Shown: in pieces, positions 8,444 through 17,920 of the stretch
Numbering within the stretch: position 1 is the first letter of the stretch
Layout of the letters: every line of letters starts with the position of its first letter
DNA from: Sphaerospermopsis aphanizomenoides BCCUSP55
Lineage (GTDB): Bacteria > Cyanobacteriota > Cyanobacteriia > Cyanobacteriales > Nostocaceae
NCBI RefSeq assembly: GCF_001586785.1
Contig: NZ_LUFH02000013.1
Location: forward strand, 1-64,000
Direction of reading: 5' to 3'
DNA: 64,000 nucleotides
Notes under the pieces: generated by a model
Told to the model about the DNA's origin: nothing
What the model saw: the letters and a program-made list of their open reading frames with translations, nothing else
Database searches by the model: none
Position numbers and translations under genes: made by a program

Positions 8444-9223
8444 CTAGCGGAAATGGGCAGCAACATAATCACGGGTACGATAATTAAAAGTATGGGGTAC
8501 GAGTTTCTTGGTGGTCGCAAATTCTAGCAGTTGGCCAATGCGATTTTCGTTATAGTGGAACAAAGCTGTAAAATCTGATAAGCGAGAAACTTGCTGGATG
8601 TTGTGAGAAACAAAAACAATTGTTAATTCAGAACGTAAACATTCAATCAGTTCTTCAATTTTCATGGTAGCAATGGCATCCAGTCCCGAACAAAGTTCAT
8701 CGATGAGTAGAACTTGCGGTTTGACTGCTAAAGCACGGGCAATACACAATCTCTGTTGTTGTCCGAAAGATAGTTCTAACGCGGATTTATATAGTTGGTT
8801 TTTTACTTCTTCCCAAAGATTAGCAGCTTTAAGTGCTAGTTCAACAATCTCATCTAATTCTACTTTTGGATGCCATCCGATTAGTTTGACTCCATAGGCA
8901 ACATTATCATAAATGCTAATGGGAAAAAGATTTGGTCTGGCATAGATAATACTAATTTGACGACGTAGCCGATTTAAGTTAACACGACGACCATAAATAT
9001 TTTGACCAAAAAATTCTACTTTGCCTTCAACTCTTACCTCTCTTTCTAATTCATTCATGCGGTTGAGAGATTTCAGAAAAGTGGACTTACCACAACCACT
9101 TGGCCCCATAATAGCTATGATTTTATTTTGGGGAATATCCATTGATACATCTTCAATGATTTTTTTATTATCATAATAAAAGCTAAAATTTTTAACTCTG
9201 ATGGCAGGAATTATTTTACCCAT
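8444..9223 (-). CDS. PstB-like ABC ATPase with degenerate motifs (orphan)
   Basis: The overall match is to PstB, the ATPase of the phosphate-specific transporter. At 259 residues it has the right length, with Walker A GPSGCGKST (40-48), Walker B VLLIDE (171-176), LDAIAT, H207 in VSHNIQQ and a C-terminal RDYVAAHFR. Several catalytic positions differ from PstB. The Q-loop glutamine is replaced (IIYARPNLFP, A95 where VFQ is expected), the signature is LSFGQQQ instead of LSGGQQQ, and Walker B is followed by LCSGLD instead of PCSALD. No pstS, pstC or pstA is adjacent. It may be a regulatory or decaying paralogue and not a transporter motor. It is transcribed alone. Confidence 0.75.
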   Translation of the reverse strand: MGKIIPAIRVKNFSFYYDNKKIIEDVSMDIPQNKIIAIMGPSGCGKSTFLKSLNRMNELEREVRVEGKVEFFGQNIYGRRVNLNRLRRQISIIYARPNLFPISIYDNVAYGVKLIGWHPKVELDEIVELALKAANLWEEVKNQLYKSALELSFGQQQRLCIARALAVKPQVLLIDELCSGLDAIATMKIEELIECLRSELTIVFVSHNIQQVSRLSDFTALFHYNENRIGQLLEFATTKKLVPHTFNYRTRDYVAAHFR

Positions 9224-9246
9224 ATTGACAAAACTTAGAAAACAAC

Positions 9247-9364
9247 TCTAGGAATCTGGTTTGATTACAGAAACTACTTGTAGAAGTAGGGAACTTTTAA
9301 CAGGGAACAGGAAACAAGGAATAAAGGTGTGCCTAGCTTAGAAAAATCAAAGATGAGTCCTATA
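9247..9364. repeat. MITE-like element, family 1 (TATAGGA ends), divergent short copy
   Basis: The left end TCTAGGAATCTGGTTTGATT and right end AGTCCTATA match the ends of the elements at 11687-11836 and 54042-54194. The interior is shorter and carries AACAGGGAACAGGAAACAAG repeats. It lies directly upstream of the pstB-like gene. Confidence 0.5.
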
Positions 9365-9642
9365 GATAAACAGCAAATATCTAGTCATCAGATGTTTACA
9401 TGGGTTATAAGTGTAATTTGACCTGCAAGGAAATTATCATCACTAATTTTCATTATCTTACTGTGTCTGGTTACATGAAAAATGCACATTTAAGACTGAG
9501 GAAAATAAAGAGTTTATAAAGACAACTCCAAATTAGTAACTAAATGTCATGGACAAGGCGGAAATTGATAAATTAGCTATGGGTCAAACAAGTTGTAATG
9601 CTAAATTATCTAGGAATTTTCAAGAGGACAGGTAAGTTGTTC
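9365..9642. other. spacer upstream of the TPR gene
   Basis: No gene or conserved element was seen. It contains the probable promoter of the TPR gene, which I could not localise. Confidence 0.35.
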
Positions 9643-10857
9643 ATGCTAAAACGCTTAAATTTGATAGTCACTACTATTATTTTCTGGCATCTGTGCGGTT
9701 TTGTGACACTGGCAGAAAGTCAAAAGCCAGAACAAATGGATAAGTTTCCTCCTAGTCCGTTGGAGATAACTACACCTGATCCGCTGGTGAGAGATTCAGT
9801 CAAAAAACAACCGTTAACAGCACAAGAATTACAAAAGTTGGAAAATGCGCTAGATGAGTTAAATCAAGAAGCTACAATGACTCTACAAGCAGGTGATAAA
9901 CCAGCAGCGTTTGAGATTTGGAACCGAGAACTGCGACTGCGGCGTTTTTTAGGTTCATTGTCACAGGTGCAAGCATTATCACGGGTGGGTGGAATCGCCT
10001 GGAATGAAAATGAGCGTCAACAAGTAACTTATATTACTCAGCGGTTGCAGGTAATCGAAAAACAGATGCAGACTGAGAAAAGCAATGATTTAGAATTATG
10101 GCGATCGCTTGGTGAAGCTTACGAAAATGTTCGTGTTCCTAAATTGGCTGTGGGAGCTTATCAGCAAATTTTAATCTTAGTTAGACAACAAAATAATACC
10201 ACTGCTGAACTAGAAACTCTCAAAAAAATTGGAGAATTACATTTAAGTTGGTTTGATTATATCCAAGCAGCTACAACTTACCAAGAGTTGTTAAATTTGG
10301 CTATAAAACAGGATGATAGGCTCAATGAAATCGGGTATTTACAACAATTAGCTTATATTTATGAGCAAGGTAAACAGCGTCAACAAGCGATTACTGTATT
10401 AAGGAAGTTAGGGGAAATATATACTAGTGATAATAATCTTACACCGATTCCTGGTTTAAAAATTGCGATCGCAGAAAACTATCAATTTTTAGCGAAGGAA
10501 AATCCCAACTTAAGACAGGAAGCATTTAACAACTATCAAGAAGCTTACGTTACTGCTTGGCAATCACAACAATATGTTACTGCTAGTGAAGCTTTGCAAA
10601 AACTCATCCAGCTTTACCGTTCCCAAAATCAAATTGATGAAGCTTTGCAAGCTGGTCTAATTCTATTAGAAACGGAAACACTAGCCACAAATTTTTATGG
10701 TTTGATGCAAGCTTATGATCAAATGGGGCAATTGTATTTAGAACAGAAAGAAGATGCAAAAGCACTCACAGCGTTTCAAAAAGGATTAGAAATAGCGCAA
10801 CAACTTAAATATCAAGAAACATACTTTACTCAGAAAATTGAAACCTTATCAAAATGA
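9643..10857 (+). CDS. secreted or periplasmic TPR-repeat protein
   Basis: Helical repeat protein. From the ATG at 9643 it begins MLKRLNLIVTTIIFWHLCGF followed by VTLAES, a signal peptide with a plausible cleavage near residue 25. An in-frame ATG at 9598 would add 15 residues before the signal sequence, so I prefer 9643, preceded by an AGAGGACAGG stretch. The mature part has at least five TPR-like helix pairs, for example LAVGAYQQILILVRQQ, IQAATTYQELLNLAIKQ, RQQAITVLRKLGEIY and AKALTAFQKGLEIAQQ. No enzyme motif is visible. A scaffold role in the envelope is likely, and the partner is unknown. It stands alone between two non-coding stretches. Confidence 0.8.
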   Translation: MLKRLNLIVTTIIFWHLCGFVTLAESQKPEQMDKFPPSPLEITTPDPLVRDSVKKQPLTAQELQKLENALDELNQEATMTLQAGDKPAAFEIWNRELRLRRFLGSLSQVQALSRVGGIAWNENERQQVTYITQRLQVIEKQMQTEKSNDLELWRSLGEAYENVRVPKLAVGAYQQILILVRQQNNTTAELETLKKIGELHLSWFDYIQAATTYQELLNLAIKQDDRLNEIGYLQQLAYIYEQGKQRQQAITVLRKLGEIYTSDNNLTPIPGLKIAIAENYQFLAKENPNLRQEAFNNYQEAYVTAWQSQQYVTASEALQKLIQLYRSQNQIDEALQAGLILLETETLATNFYGLMQAYDQMGQLYLEQKEDAKALTAFQKGLEIAQQLKYQETYFTQKIETLSK

Positions 10858-11010
10858 CAACCATAGAAAAACCATAGAAAATTTATCAACTTATAGCATT
10901 TCCTAGTCTGGTGAAGTAGAAAATCATCTGCGTTTGTCTGCGGTCATTTGCGTTTAATTATGACAACTTGTACCTCATGTTAATGGTAATTGCTATATCA
11001 AGCCAAGAAT

Positions 11011-11439
11011 TTACTCTTTTTCAATGATGGGACAAATTGTTTCTGACTTGGTTTCATGTACAGTTTCCCAACCTTCAAGTAGCCCTTCTAAATCTTGCTT
11101 TAACATAAGTAATTGATGAATTTGTTCATCAATGGCTGTTAACTTATCTTGTAATTTGATTTTAATATGGTGACAAGGTAATTCTCCTTGATCATGAACA
11201 TTCAAAAATTCTTTGATTTCTGATAAAGTTAAACCTAAATGTTGAGCGCGTTTAATAAATTTCAATCTTGTAAAAACATCAGGTTCAAATATTCTATATC
11301 CCCCTTCTGTTCTGCCTGATGATTTGAGTAAACCTAGTTCTTCATAGTAGCGAATAGTTTTAATAGGTACACCACTTTCTTTAGCAACTGCACCTATGAG
11401 TTTTGAGTTGTCTTGAGCTAACATAATTTTACTTACCAC
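11011..11439 (-). CDS. MerR-family metal-responsive regulator (CueR/ZntR type)
   Basis: A 142-residue activator with the N-terminal winged HTH of MerR proteins (IGAVAKESGVPIKTIRYYEELGLL, then GYRIFEPDVFTRLKFIKRAQ), a dimerisation coiled coil (about 85-120), and a C-terminal tail with a single cysteine (ETICPIIEKE). One cysteine is also present mid-chain (ELPCHHIKIK). These are candidate metal ligands. Its own promoter (11460-11491) and that of copA (14399-14430) both carry the long-spacer dyad bound by this family, so it most likely senses copper or a related soft metal and drives copA as well as itself. Confidence 0.87.
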   Translation of the reverse strand: MVSKIMLAQDNSKLIGAVAKESGVPIKTIRYYEELGLLKSSGRTEGGYRIFEPDVFTRLKFIKRAQHLGLTLSEIKEFLNVHDQGELPCHHIKIKLQDKLTAIDEQIHQLLMLKQDLEGLLEGWETVHETKSETICPIIEKE

Positions 11440-11459
11440 TACATTTCACTTTCTACTCT

Positions 11460-11491
11460 AGGATAAACTCTCCAGCGAACTAGAGAGTCAA
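11460..11491 (-). promoter_or_regulatory. MerR-type promoter and operator of the regulator gene
   Basis: On the minus strand TTGACT (plus 11486-11491) is separated by 20 bp from TATCCT (plus 11460-11465). The spacer holds the imperfect dyad CTCTAG-TTCG-CTGGAGAG. A 19-20 bp spacer with a centred dyad is the signature of MerR-activated promoters and closely resembles that of zntA in E. coli. Confidence 0.75.
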
Positions 11492-11686
11492 GTAGCAAAA
11501 GTTAAATTTTGTGAATTTGATGAAATTTATTGATGAGTTTCTGATTGTTTGTAAGCATTCAGCCGTCAGCCGTCAGCTATGTACCTGAAAGATTGAAATA
11601 CAAAGAATGAAAATAAACAGATGTAAATGACATTCCTAAAATTAAAAAGTCTGAATCCTTGCTATTGGCTGATTACTGATTACTGA

Positions 11687-11836
11687 TATAGGAATCCGGT
11701 TTGGTTTCTGAATTTACTTGTGTAGGCAGGCAAAAGGCAAGAGGCAAAAGGCAAGAGGGTTTTATAGAATTTAGGTGTACTGAGTTTTGTATGGCTACGC
11801 CACGCAAGCTATCAAAAATCAAATAGTAGTCCTATA
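11687..11836. repeat. MITE-like element, family 1 (TATAGGA ends)
   Basis: TATAGGAATCC at 11687 and GTCCTATA ending at 11836 are inverted ends of a 150-bp element. Inside is GTAGGCAGGC with AGGCAAAAGGC repeats and a GTACTGAGTTTTGT block shared with 54042-54194. No coding capacity. Confidence 0.6.
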
Positions 11837-11845
11837 GCTGAATAC

Positions 11846-12091
11846 TTACGATTGTTTAGATTTGGGTTTACTGATTAAAAACCACCATAATTCTAAACCA
11901 ATTAATGCTAAACCTCCTGCTGTTACTGCTGTTTTGGTTGATAAAGTTTGTTCGATGGTTGGTAATTTTGCTGTTTGTTGTTTCTGGGTTGATGTTTCGT
12001 GATTTGGGTTTGCTATTGCTGTAGCAGTTGCTAAACTCAACATAATTCCGTAGGTAGTAAGACTGCTGAAAATTATCTTTTTGTTCAACAT
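11846..12091 (-). CDS. small membrane protein linked to CopA
   Basis: An 81-residue protein. A hydrophobic N-terminal segment (residues 5-27, ending ATAIAN) looks like a signal peptide. A polar linker (28-55) follows, then a C-terminal transmembrane helix (AVTAGGLALIGLELWWFLIS) and a basic tail KPKSKQS. It has no cysteine or methionine cluster for metal binding. It starts 12 bp after the copA stop, so both are on one transcript. A role as an accessory to copper export is inferred from position only. Confidence 0.7.
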   Translation of the reverse strand: MLNKKIIFSSLTTYGIMLSLATATAIANPNHETSTQKQQTAKLPTIEQTLSTKTAVTAGGLALIGLELWWFLISKPKSKQS

Positions 12092-12103
12092 TTTTGACCT
12101 CCT

Positions 12104-14365
12104 TTAAATAATTGCTTTGGCTTGAAATTTACGTAATCTTAAGGCATTGGTAACGACAGAAACGGAACTAAAAGCCATTGCTGCACCAGCGATAATTGGG
12201 TTGAGTAACCAACCAAAGAAAGGAAAGAGAATACCAGCAGCAATGGGAATACCTGCCACGTTATAAATAAAGGCGAAAAATAGGTTTTGTTGAATGTTTC
12301 TAATGGTAGCGCGACTGAGTTGGATGGCGGTAATAATACCTTGTAAATCACCGGAAATAAGTGTAATATCACTAGCAGCTATGGCTATATCTGTTCCTGT
12401 ACCAATTGCTATTCCCACATCTGCTTGCGCTAAAGCTGGTGCATCATTAATTCCATCTCCCACCATTGCCACAATTTTTCTTTCTTTTTGCAATCTTTGA
12501 ATTGTGCTGGCTTTTTGGTCAGGACGGACTTCAGCAAATACTCGATCAATTCCTACTTCCCGTGCAATTGTATTAGCTGTACGTTGATTATCACCTGTTA
12601 ACATTACTACTTCTAAACCCATTTTTTGTAATGCTTTAACAGTTTGACTAGAAGTAGGTTTAATAGCATCGGCAATTCCCATTAATCCTTGAATTGTACC
12701 ATCAACAGCTATCAAAATTGCTGTTTTACCAAAATATTCTAAACGTTGTTTTTGCTCTTGCATTTCGGAAATATCAATGTTTAATTCTTCCATCCATTTT
12801 TCTGTACCAATCTGTACAATATGATTATCTACTAAACCCTGTACTCCGCTACCTGAAATTGCTGCAAAATCTATGACATTCGTCAAATCAACTTCTTGAT
12901 TTTGGGCATATTTAACTACGGCTTCAGCTAAGGGGTGTTCTGAATTACGTTCTAATGATGCTGCCAACTTGAGTAATTTTATTTCATTACCTGCGGCTGT
13001 TCCATGAACAGTGATAAAATCTGTAACTGTGGGTTTACCTTGGGTAATAGTGCCTGTTTTATCTAATACAATGGTTTGGATTTTATAGGCTAATTCTAGA
13101 CTTTCTGCACCTTTAATTAAAATGCCGTTTTCTGCACCTTTACCCGTTCCTACCATCACAGATGTCGGTGTAGCTAAACCCAAAGCACAAGGACAAGCGA
13201 TAATTAAAACACCAACTGTAGCAATAAGTGATAAAGAAAGGTTGCCGGTAAAATCAAACCAAATTATAAAAGTTAGCAGTGAAATTGCTATTACCGCAGG
13301 TACAAACCAACCTGTTACCTGGTCTGCTAATCTTTGAATGGGGGCTTTAGAACCTTGTGCTTGTTGTACTAGTTGGACAATTTGTGCTAATACTGTATCT
13401 GTGCCTACTCTTGTGGCTTTAAATTTAAAACTGCCAGTTTGATTAATTGTTGCACCAATAACTTCATTTCCTGGTTGTTTTTTCACAGGTACACTTTCAC
13501 CTGTAATCATTGCTTCATCAATTGTTGATGTACCTTCAATGATTTCTCCATCAACGGGTATTTTTTCACCAGGACGCACTAAGATGATATCACCTATTTG
13601 CACATCTTCTAATGGTACATCAATTTCTTGACCATTGCGAATTAAGCGGGCTGTTTTTGCTTGTAAACCTATTAATTTACGAATAGCATCGGATGTTTTT
13701 CCTTTGGCGCGATTTTCAAATATTCTCCCTAATAATATTAAGGTAATGACTATGGCGGCAGTTTCATAATAGACATCTGCCATCATGCCTTGACTGATGA
13801 AAAAGCCAGGAAATAAAGTTGCAAACAGGGAATAAAAATAGGCTGCACTTGTACCTAAAGCAATGAGAGTATCCATTGTCGCCGAGTGGCGTTTAAAGGC
13901 TTTACTAGCATTGATATAAAAGGAATAACCACACCAAAACTGTACGGGAGTAGTTAAGATTAATTGTGTCCAAGGATTATGTAACCATGCGGGAATAAAT
14001 GGTAAATTTAATCCTGTCATCATCGGTAAAGAACCTATTAATAGTAAACTACTAATGATTCCTCCGACTGTGACTTTTTGTATTAACTGGCGTAATTGGC
14101 GCTGACGATATATTTTTTCGCTGTCATCTTCTCCGGCAAGAAGTTGTTGTTTTTGCAGTGGATAAGCAGAATAACCTGCGGCTTCTACGGCGTTTTGAAT
14201 TGTTGGTATATCTGTGATTTTGGGGTTATATTTAATTGTGGCTTGTTCTGCACTAAAGTTAACGATACATTCACTGACTCCAGGGACAGAATTAATAGCA
14301 TTTTCCACGCTGTTAGCACAAGCAGCACAACTCATACCGCGTAGTTTGAGGGTGGTGTTTTCCAT
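12104..14365 (-). CDS. copA: copper-exporting P1B-type ATPase CopA
   Basis: This protein pumps Cu(I) out of the cytoplasm, or into thylakoids for some paralogues. At 753 residues it is full length. It has an N-terminal heavy-metal domain with GMSCAAC (10-16), paired transmembrane helices, the TGE phosphatase loop (288-290), the CPC metal site in helix 6 (391-393), phosphorylation motif DKTGT (435-439), the SEHP histidine (475-478) and a [16 protein letters not shown] hinge. CPC plus the later pair of helices indicates Cu/Ag specificity. The promoter at 14399-14430 has a MerR-type operator, and the regulator gene is 1 kb downstream. Confidence 0.95.
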   Translation of the reverse strand: MENTTLKLRGMSCAACANSVENAINSVPGVSECIVNFSAEQATIKYNPKITDIPTIQNAVEAAGYSAYPLQKQQLLAGEDDSEKIYRQRQLRQLIQKVTVGGIISSLLLIGSLPMMTGLNLPFIPAWLHNPWTQLILTTPVQFWCGYSFYINASKAFKRHSATMDTLIALGTSAAYFYSLFATLFPGFFISQGMMADVYYETAAIVITLILLGRIFENRAKGKTSDAIRKLIGLQAKTARLIRNGQEIDVPLEDVQIGDIILVRPGEKIPVDGEIIEGTSTIDEAMITGESVPVKKQPGNEVIGATINQTGSFKFKATRVGTDTVLAQIVQLVQQAQGSKAPIQRLADQVTGWFVPAVIAISLLTFIIWFDFTGNLSLSLIATVGVLIIACPCALGLATPTSVMVGTGKGAENGILIKGAESLELAYKIQTIVLDKTGTITQGKPTVTDFITVHGTAAGNEIKLLKLAASLERNSEHPLAEAVVKYAQNQEVDLTNVIDFAAISGSGVQGLVDNHIVQIGTEKWMEELNIDISEMQEQKQRLEYFGKTAILIAVDGTIQGLMGIADAIKPTSSQTVKALQKMGLEVVMLTGDNQRTANTIAREVGIDRVFAEVRPDQKASTIQRLQKERKIVAMVGDGINDAPALAQADVGIAIGTGTDIAIAASDITLISGDLQGIITAIQLSRATIRNIQQNLFFAFIYNVAGIPIAAGILFPFFGWLLNPIIAGAAMAFSSVSVVTNALRLRKFQAKAII

Positions 14366-14398
14366 AACTGGATTTAGGGATGATTAACAACTGTTATC

Positions 14399-14430
14399 AT
14401 CTTCAATCCTCCAGTTCACTGGAGAGTCAA
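14399..14430 (-). promoter_or_regulatory. MerR-type promoter and operator of copA
   Basis: On the minus strand TTGACT (plus 14425-14430) is followed by a 20-bp spacer with the dyad CTCCAG-TGAA-CTGGAG, then GAAGAT (plus 14399-14404). The half-sites match those of the regulator promoter at 11460-11491, which supports one regulator acting at both. Confidence 0.75.
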
Positions 14431-14470
14431 GGGGTGGGAGGAAAAATTTTTGTATCCTAGATCGCTTTAG

Positions 14471-15727
14471 TTAAGGTAAGATATTCCAGGCAAGTGCAAC
14501 TTCTTTTAATTCTTTAAGAATATTCTTAGTTTTATTTAGAATATCTACTGCTAGCTCTGGGTCTTCACCACAACCAGCGTGCAACACATCATTACGTAGC
14601 TTAGTGAGATTATACTTGCCTTTCCAAAGTTGTCTTAACTTTTCTTTTTTACTTTGTGGCACTTTTGACCATTGTGATAAGTGACGTAAATCTCTGACTA
14701 AATTTAATTGTGCTGTTGGGTTGGTAGGTGCTTTTAGCAACTTTTCCATGTCTTCTCGATGTCCTTGTTTCCGAGGATCAAGATTGAAGTAGTAACATAA
14801 TAATGAGGGTAGCCATTCTCTGGCTAAAGATAAAGCTTGAACAACTTGACCCTTATTTACATACCATTCAACCATTCTTAACTGCTTAACCAAAGATGCT
14901 TTAGCATTAGTTTGATATTCTTCTGGGTTAGACAAACCAAAACTTCCATAATCATTTTCTACACGGTTTAGGAGAGTTGTGAATGGTGGTAAACTTTGAG
15001 AGACAATTGATGATACAGCTTTAATATTTTTAGGTAATAATGCAGCTTCTTCCATGACATCTATTGGACGTAGAAGTTGTAACCCCTTTGCTATTTCGTC
15101 AATATTATTTGCTAATTTCTTAGTTGTATGATCACCATTATCTAATAATCCCGCTAGTGCTTGAGCGTTGCCTGTTTTAAGAAATTGGTCTGTTGCTGTT
15201 GTCCATTCTAGTAAGCTGACTATTGGTAATAGGTCAAAAATAGGAGTTTTATTGGTTTCTCTGTTTTTAGCATCTAGCGCACCATAAATTAATCCATCTA
15301 TTTTTACCTGTCTTACTATCCGTAAGTAACTGACAGCAATCAAAGCTACAATTGGTAAAAATCTAAATCCATAAGTTATATCAAATAAAACGCTATCTTC
15401 TTCTTGAAGGCATTCAGTTAATAAAGAAAAAATTTTCCATAAATCTTCAGGGCTGCTACTTTCTGGTACATTCTTAATAGGTTGTAAGTCAACCTTACCA
15501 GCTAATCGTTTTTGTAAAGACGACCAATTAGATTCAGTTCTATCTTCAGGAATCCCCGTTTCAGCTTTATTTGTTAAAAGCACATATAGAACTTGCGGTT
15601 TGTAGAATTTTACCATTGCTTCTTGAAAAAATTCTGTTTCATATTCATCATTACCATCAGGACTAATATAGATAGTTCTATCGTAACCTTTTTTGGGATT
15701 AAATCCTAAAAATGAAATTGCTTTCAT
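14471..15727 (-). CDS. csx1: Csx1-family CARF-HEPN ribonuclease
   Basis: Cyclic-oligoadenylate-activated RNase of type III CRISPR immunity. The N-terminal half (1-170) is a CARF domain of the Csx1/Csx2 class: KAISFLGF at the start and DITYGFR (116-122), a variant of the family DxTHG motif with Tyr for His. The C-terminal half is helical and ends with a HEPN active site R378-N-D-V-L-H383 (RxxxxH). No signal or membrane segment. It is the last gene of the leftward III-A operon, 24 bp after cas6. On ligand made by the Cas10 palm domain it is expected to degrade RNA non-specifically. Confidence 0.88.
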   Translation of the reverse strand: MKAISFLGFNPKKGYDRTIYISPDGNDEYETEFFQEAMVKFYKPQVLYVLLTNKAETGIPEDRTESNWSSLQKRLAGKVDLQPIKNVPESSSPEDLWKIFSLLTECLQEEDSVLFDITYGFRFLPIVALIAVSYLRIVRQVKIDGLIYGALDAKNRETNKTPIFDLLPIVSLLEWTTATDQFLKTGNAQALAGLLDNGDHTTKKLANNIDEIAKGLQLLRPIDVMEEAALLPKNIKAVSSIVSQSLPPFTTLLNRVENDYGSFGLSNPEEYQTNAKASLVKQLRMVEWYVNKGQVVQALSLAREWLPSLLCYYFNLDPRKQGHREDMEKLLKAPTNPTAQLNLVRDLRHLSQWSKVPQSKKEKLRQLWKGKYNLTKLRNDVLHAGCGEDPELAVDILNKTKNILKELKEVALAWNILP

Positions 15728-15751
15728 ACTTACCTCTATTGTGAAAAGATA

Positions 15752-16522
15752 TTACTTATAACTTGAATTAAGCCTAGTCCATCCCATTCCCAACCGTGTC
15801 TTAATTCCCGTACCAGCAAACCGCGCATATTGAACTAATAAATTAGCCACATTTGCCAACAAAGGATCAGCACGTTGGAAAACTTGTAAACTCACATCAC
15901 CAACGAATCCATTAACAAATCCGTTATTTAATTGCCAACTTTTAGTTCTAATTTTGTGATGTTTAAGTAATACTGCATTGCTCAGATAAGCAATTAATTC
16001 ATCACCTCCTAAATAAACAGGTGCAAAACTATTCCACCGTTCTAACCAACTATGAAACATTAATGTAGGAACGGGTAAAGATAATTTTGCTTTACCTTGA
16101 GCAAAGGCTGTAGGTGTGATAAATTGTAAATTATAATTTCTAATTGGTTCAGGTTCATTTCCTACTAATGTTGTATATAGTTCCTCGTAGCTGGTAATTT
16201 CGTCTTCTCGGTTGATAATGTTAAATTTTGCTCCTAAAAATTCTAATGAATCTCCAAGATGAAGGTGAGAGATAGCTTTAGCAGATGTTTCATTTAATCC
16301 AGATAGAGATAATTGATAAAATTCTTCTGGATGGAATGTAATAAAATCTCTGGATGTTAAATAATTACCTGTTATTCCTGAATAGGAAACTGAGGGTATT
16401 ATTTCACTTCCCATTTCTAAGTTTAGTTTTTGATGCAGTTGTCTTATCAGTTCTAACCCATAGGGACGGGGTAAAATTGTTGCTGTGGGTACGGTTAAGG
16501 TAAATGTAGTGTGAATTAGCAT
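15752..16522 (-). CDS. cas6: Cas6 pre-crRNA endoribonuclease
   Basis: Processes the CRISPR transcript inside each repeat. At 256 residues it has the tandem ferredoxin-like (RAMP) layout, FITPTAFAQG (about 135-144) and the C-terminal glycine-rich loop GTGIKTRLGMGW. Several histidines near residues 30 and 75-90 could be catalytic, but I cannot decide which. The start overlaps the stop of csm5 by 7 bp. A second Cas6 with an extra domain lies at 39896-41050, so the two may serve different repeats. Confidence 0.88.
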   Translation of the reverse strand: MLIHTTFTLTVPTATILPRPYGLELIRQLHQKLNLEMGSEIIPSVSYSGITGNYLTSRDFITFHPEEFYQLSLSGLNETSAKAISHLHLGDSLEFLGAKFNIINREDEITSYEELYTTLVGNEPEPIRNYNLQFITPTAFAQGKAKLSLPVPTLMFHSWLERWNSFAPVYLGGDELIAYLSNAVLLKHHKIRTKSWQLNNGFVNGFVGDVSLQVFQRADPLLANVANLLVQYARFAGTGIKTRLGMGWTRLNSSYK

Positions 16523-17913
16523 ACATTTGGTAATAATTCTAAATTAACCCATCCAGGGACAAATTCAATTTCTCCATTATTATTCATTACACTGCGTCTA
16601 GATTTGGGAGCTTCAAATAATGGAGCGCGATTTTTGGGACTGGCACATTCATCTCTAATACCTCTTCTAGTTTCATCATTTAAATGTAAACCAATCGTAG
16701 TTCCTAGCATTCCACTAGCCCATCCTAATCGTAAGTTAAAAGGACACTCAGAATTTTGATAGAATTCATTAATCAGGTCAAAATTGAGGTTGATATTTCT
16801 CCCTTTAACATCCTCTAAGTTATTTTTTATTCTTTGCCAATAATTTCGCTCATGATTCCATTGTTCTTGAGCAAATATTTTGCAGATATTTAAAACTCCT
16901 TCAATATTATGAAATGCTCCTTCAATATTATGAAATGGTATTTTGATTCCATCATTGCGACTAAACCACGAGAGCATACCTGTAGTTTCTATATCTTCCT
17001 CTGAATTATTGTCTAGAGTTAGAGTAAATTCAGTTTCCACATTATGAACCATCTCTGTGTAAATAGAACCACGATATTTAGCTGGATTTTTTTCCTGAAT
17101 AGACGTGGATTCTCTATAATAGCTAGAAATTATAACTTCATCGACACAAGATAAATTCATAGATCCATTTTTCAACAAAGGTTGAGAATCTGTAACTTTC
17201 AAACATCTCATAAAGTCTCTGTTTGATTCGCTCTCAGGATTAAATTCTCTATTTTGATAGGTTAGTAAGAAGTTAGAAAATAAATCCTTCATAAATAATT
17301 CATTTCCTAAAGTTTTTTTACTGTTACCAACCCTTTGAGGTATTTTCAACCTTTCTTGGAGCTTCTGCTCAATATCACTGAGTTGTGTAGGTTTATTTTT
17401 CAGCATATAGTATGCTATTGCAGTCCTAATTGCCCCTTTAATTGATGAACCTGGAATATACAATTTCCCAAAAGCATCCCGAATCATAGGACGTATTTCA
17501 TGATTAATTCTATGTGGAAATGATTTAGGGATAATTCCATAATCAGGAAAGATAGGTTTGTCATCTTCAGATTTTGCAGTAGACCATTGCTTACCTAGTG
17601 CAAGCTCAATGATTTCTGTAACTCTTCGATCATCTTTGTTTTTAATCGCTTGAATATATTGATCTAAAGCTTTTCCCGAATTCAAATCCTTGACTCTTTC
17701 CCAAGGTTTGGGTGTCTGCAAATAACCCCGTTTGTATAAAGCTTTGGCTAATGCTTCCTGATTGGGAATATAAATATTTTCAGGAGTTTGTATATATTCA
17801 AAAGGACTTAACTTTTGTATTTCTCCTCCGATGTGTAATATGGGGCTTTTTAGTTTAATTCTTCGAGATTGGATGAATTGTGGTTTATACAAAACCATGT
17901 CATAGTTAGTCAT
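16516..17913 (-). CDS. csm5: Csm5, RAMP subunit of the type III-A complex
   Basis: Csm5 caps the 3' end of the crRNA in the Csm complex. The 465-residue chain begins with a RAMP strand (RRIKLKSPILHIGGEIQKLSPFEYI) and has the glycine-containing loop LYIPGSSIKGAIRTAIAYYM (about 151-170) typical of Csm5 and Csm3. The C-terminal region contains LRLGWASGMLGTTIGL. Order csm4-csm5-cas6 is usual for III-A loci. It is 7 bp downstream of csm4 and overlaps cas6. Confidence 0.87.
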   Translation of the reverse strand: MTNYDMVLYKPQFIQSRRIKLKSPILHIGGEIQKLSPFEYIQTPENIYIPNQEALAKALYKRGYLQTPKPWERVKDLNSGKALDQYIQAIKNKDDRRVTEIIELALGKQWSTAKSEDDKPIFPDYGIIPKSFPHRINHEIRPMIRDAFGKLYIPGSSIKGAIRTAIAYYMLKNKPTQLSDIEQKLQERLKIPQRVGNSKKTLGNELFMKDLFSNFLLTYQNREFNPESESNRDFMRCLKVTDSQPLLKNGSMNLSCVDEVIISSYYRESTSIQEKNPAKYRGSIYTEMVHNVETEFTLTLDNNSEEDIETTGMLSWFSRNDGIKIPFHNIEGAFHNIEGVLNICKIFAQEQWNHERNYWQRIKNNLEDVKGRNINLNFDLINEFYQNSECPFNLRLGWASGMLGTTIGLHLNDETRRGIRDECASPKNRAPLFEAPKSRRSVMNNNGEIEFVPGWVNLELLPNVC

Positions 17914-17920
17914 GATAACC

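Noticed and set aside
12139-13337. several frames of 68-77 residues inside copA in other frames
   Set aside because: Shadows of the CopA coding sequence without family features.
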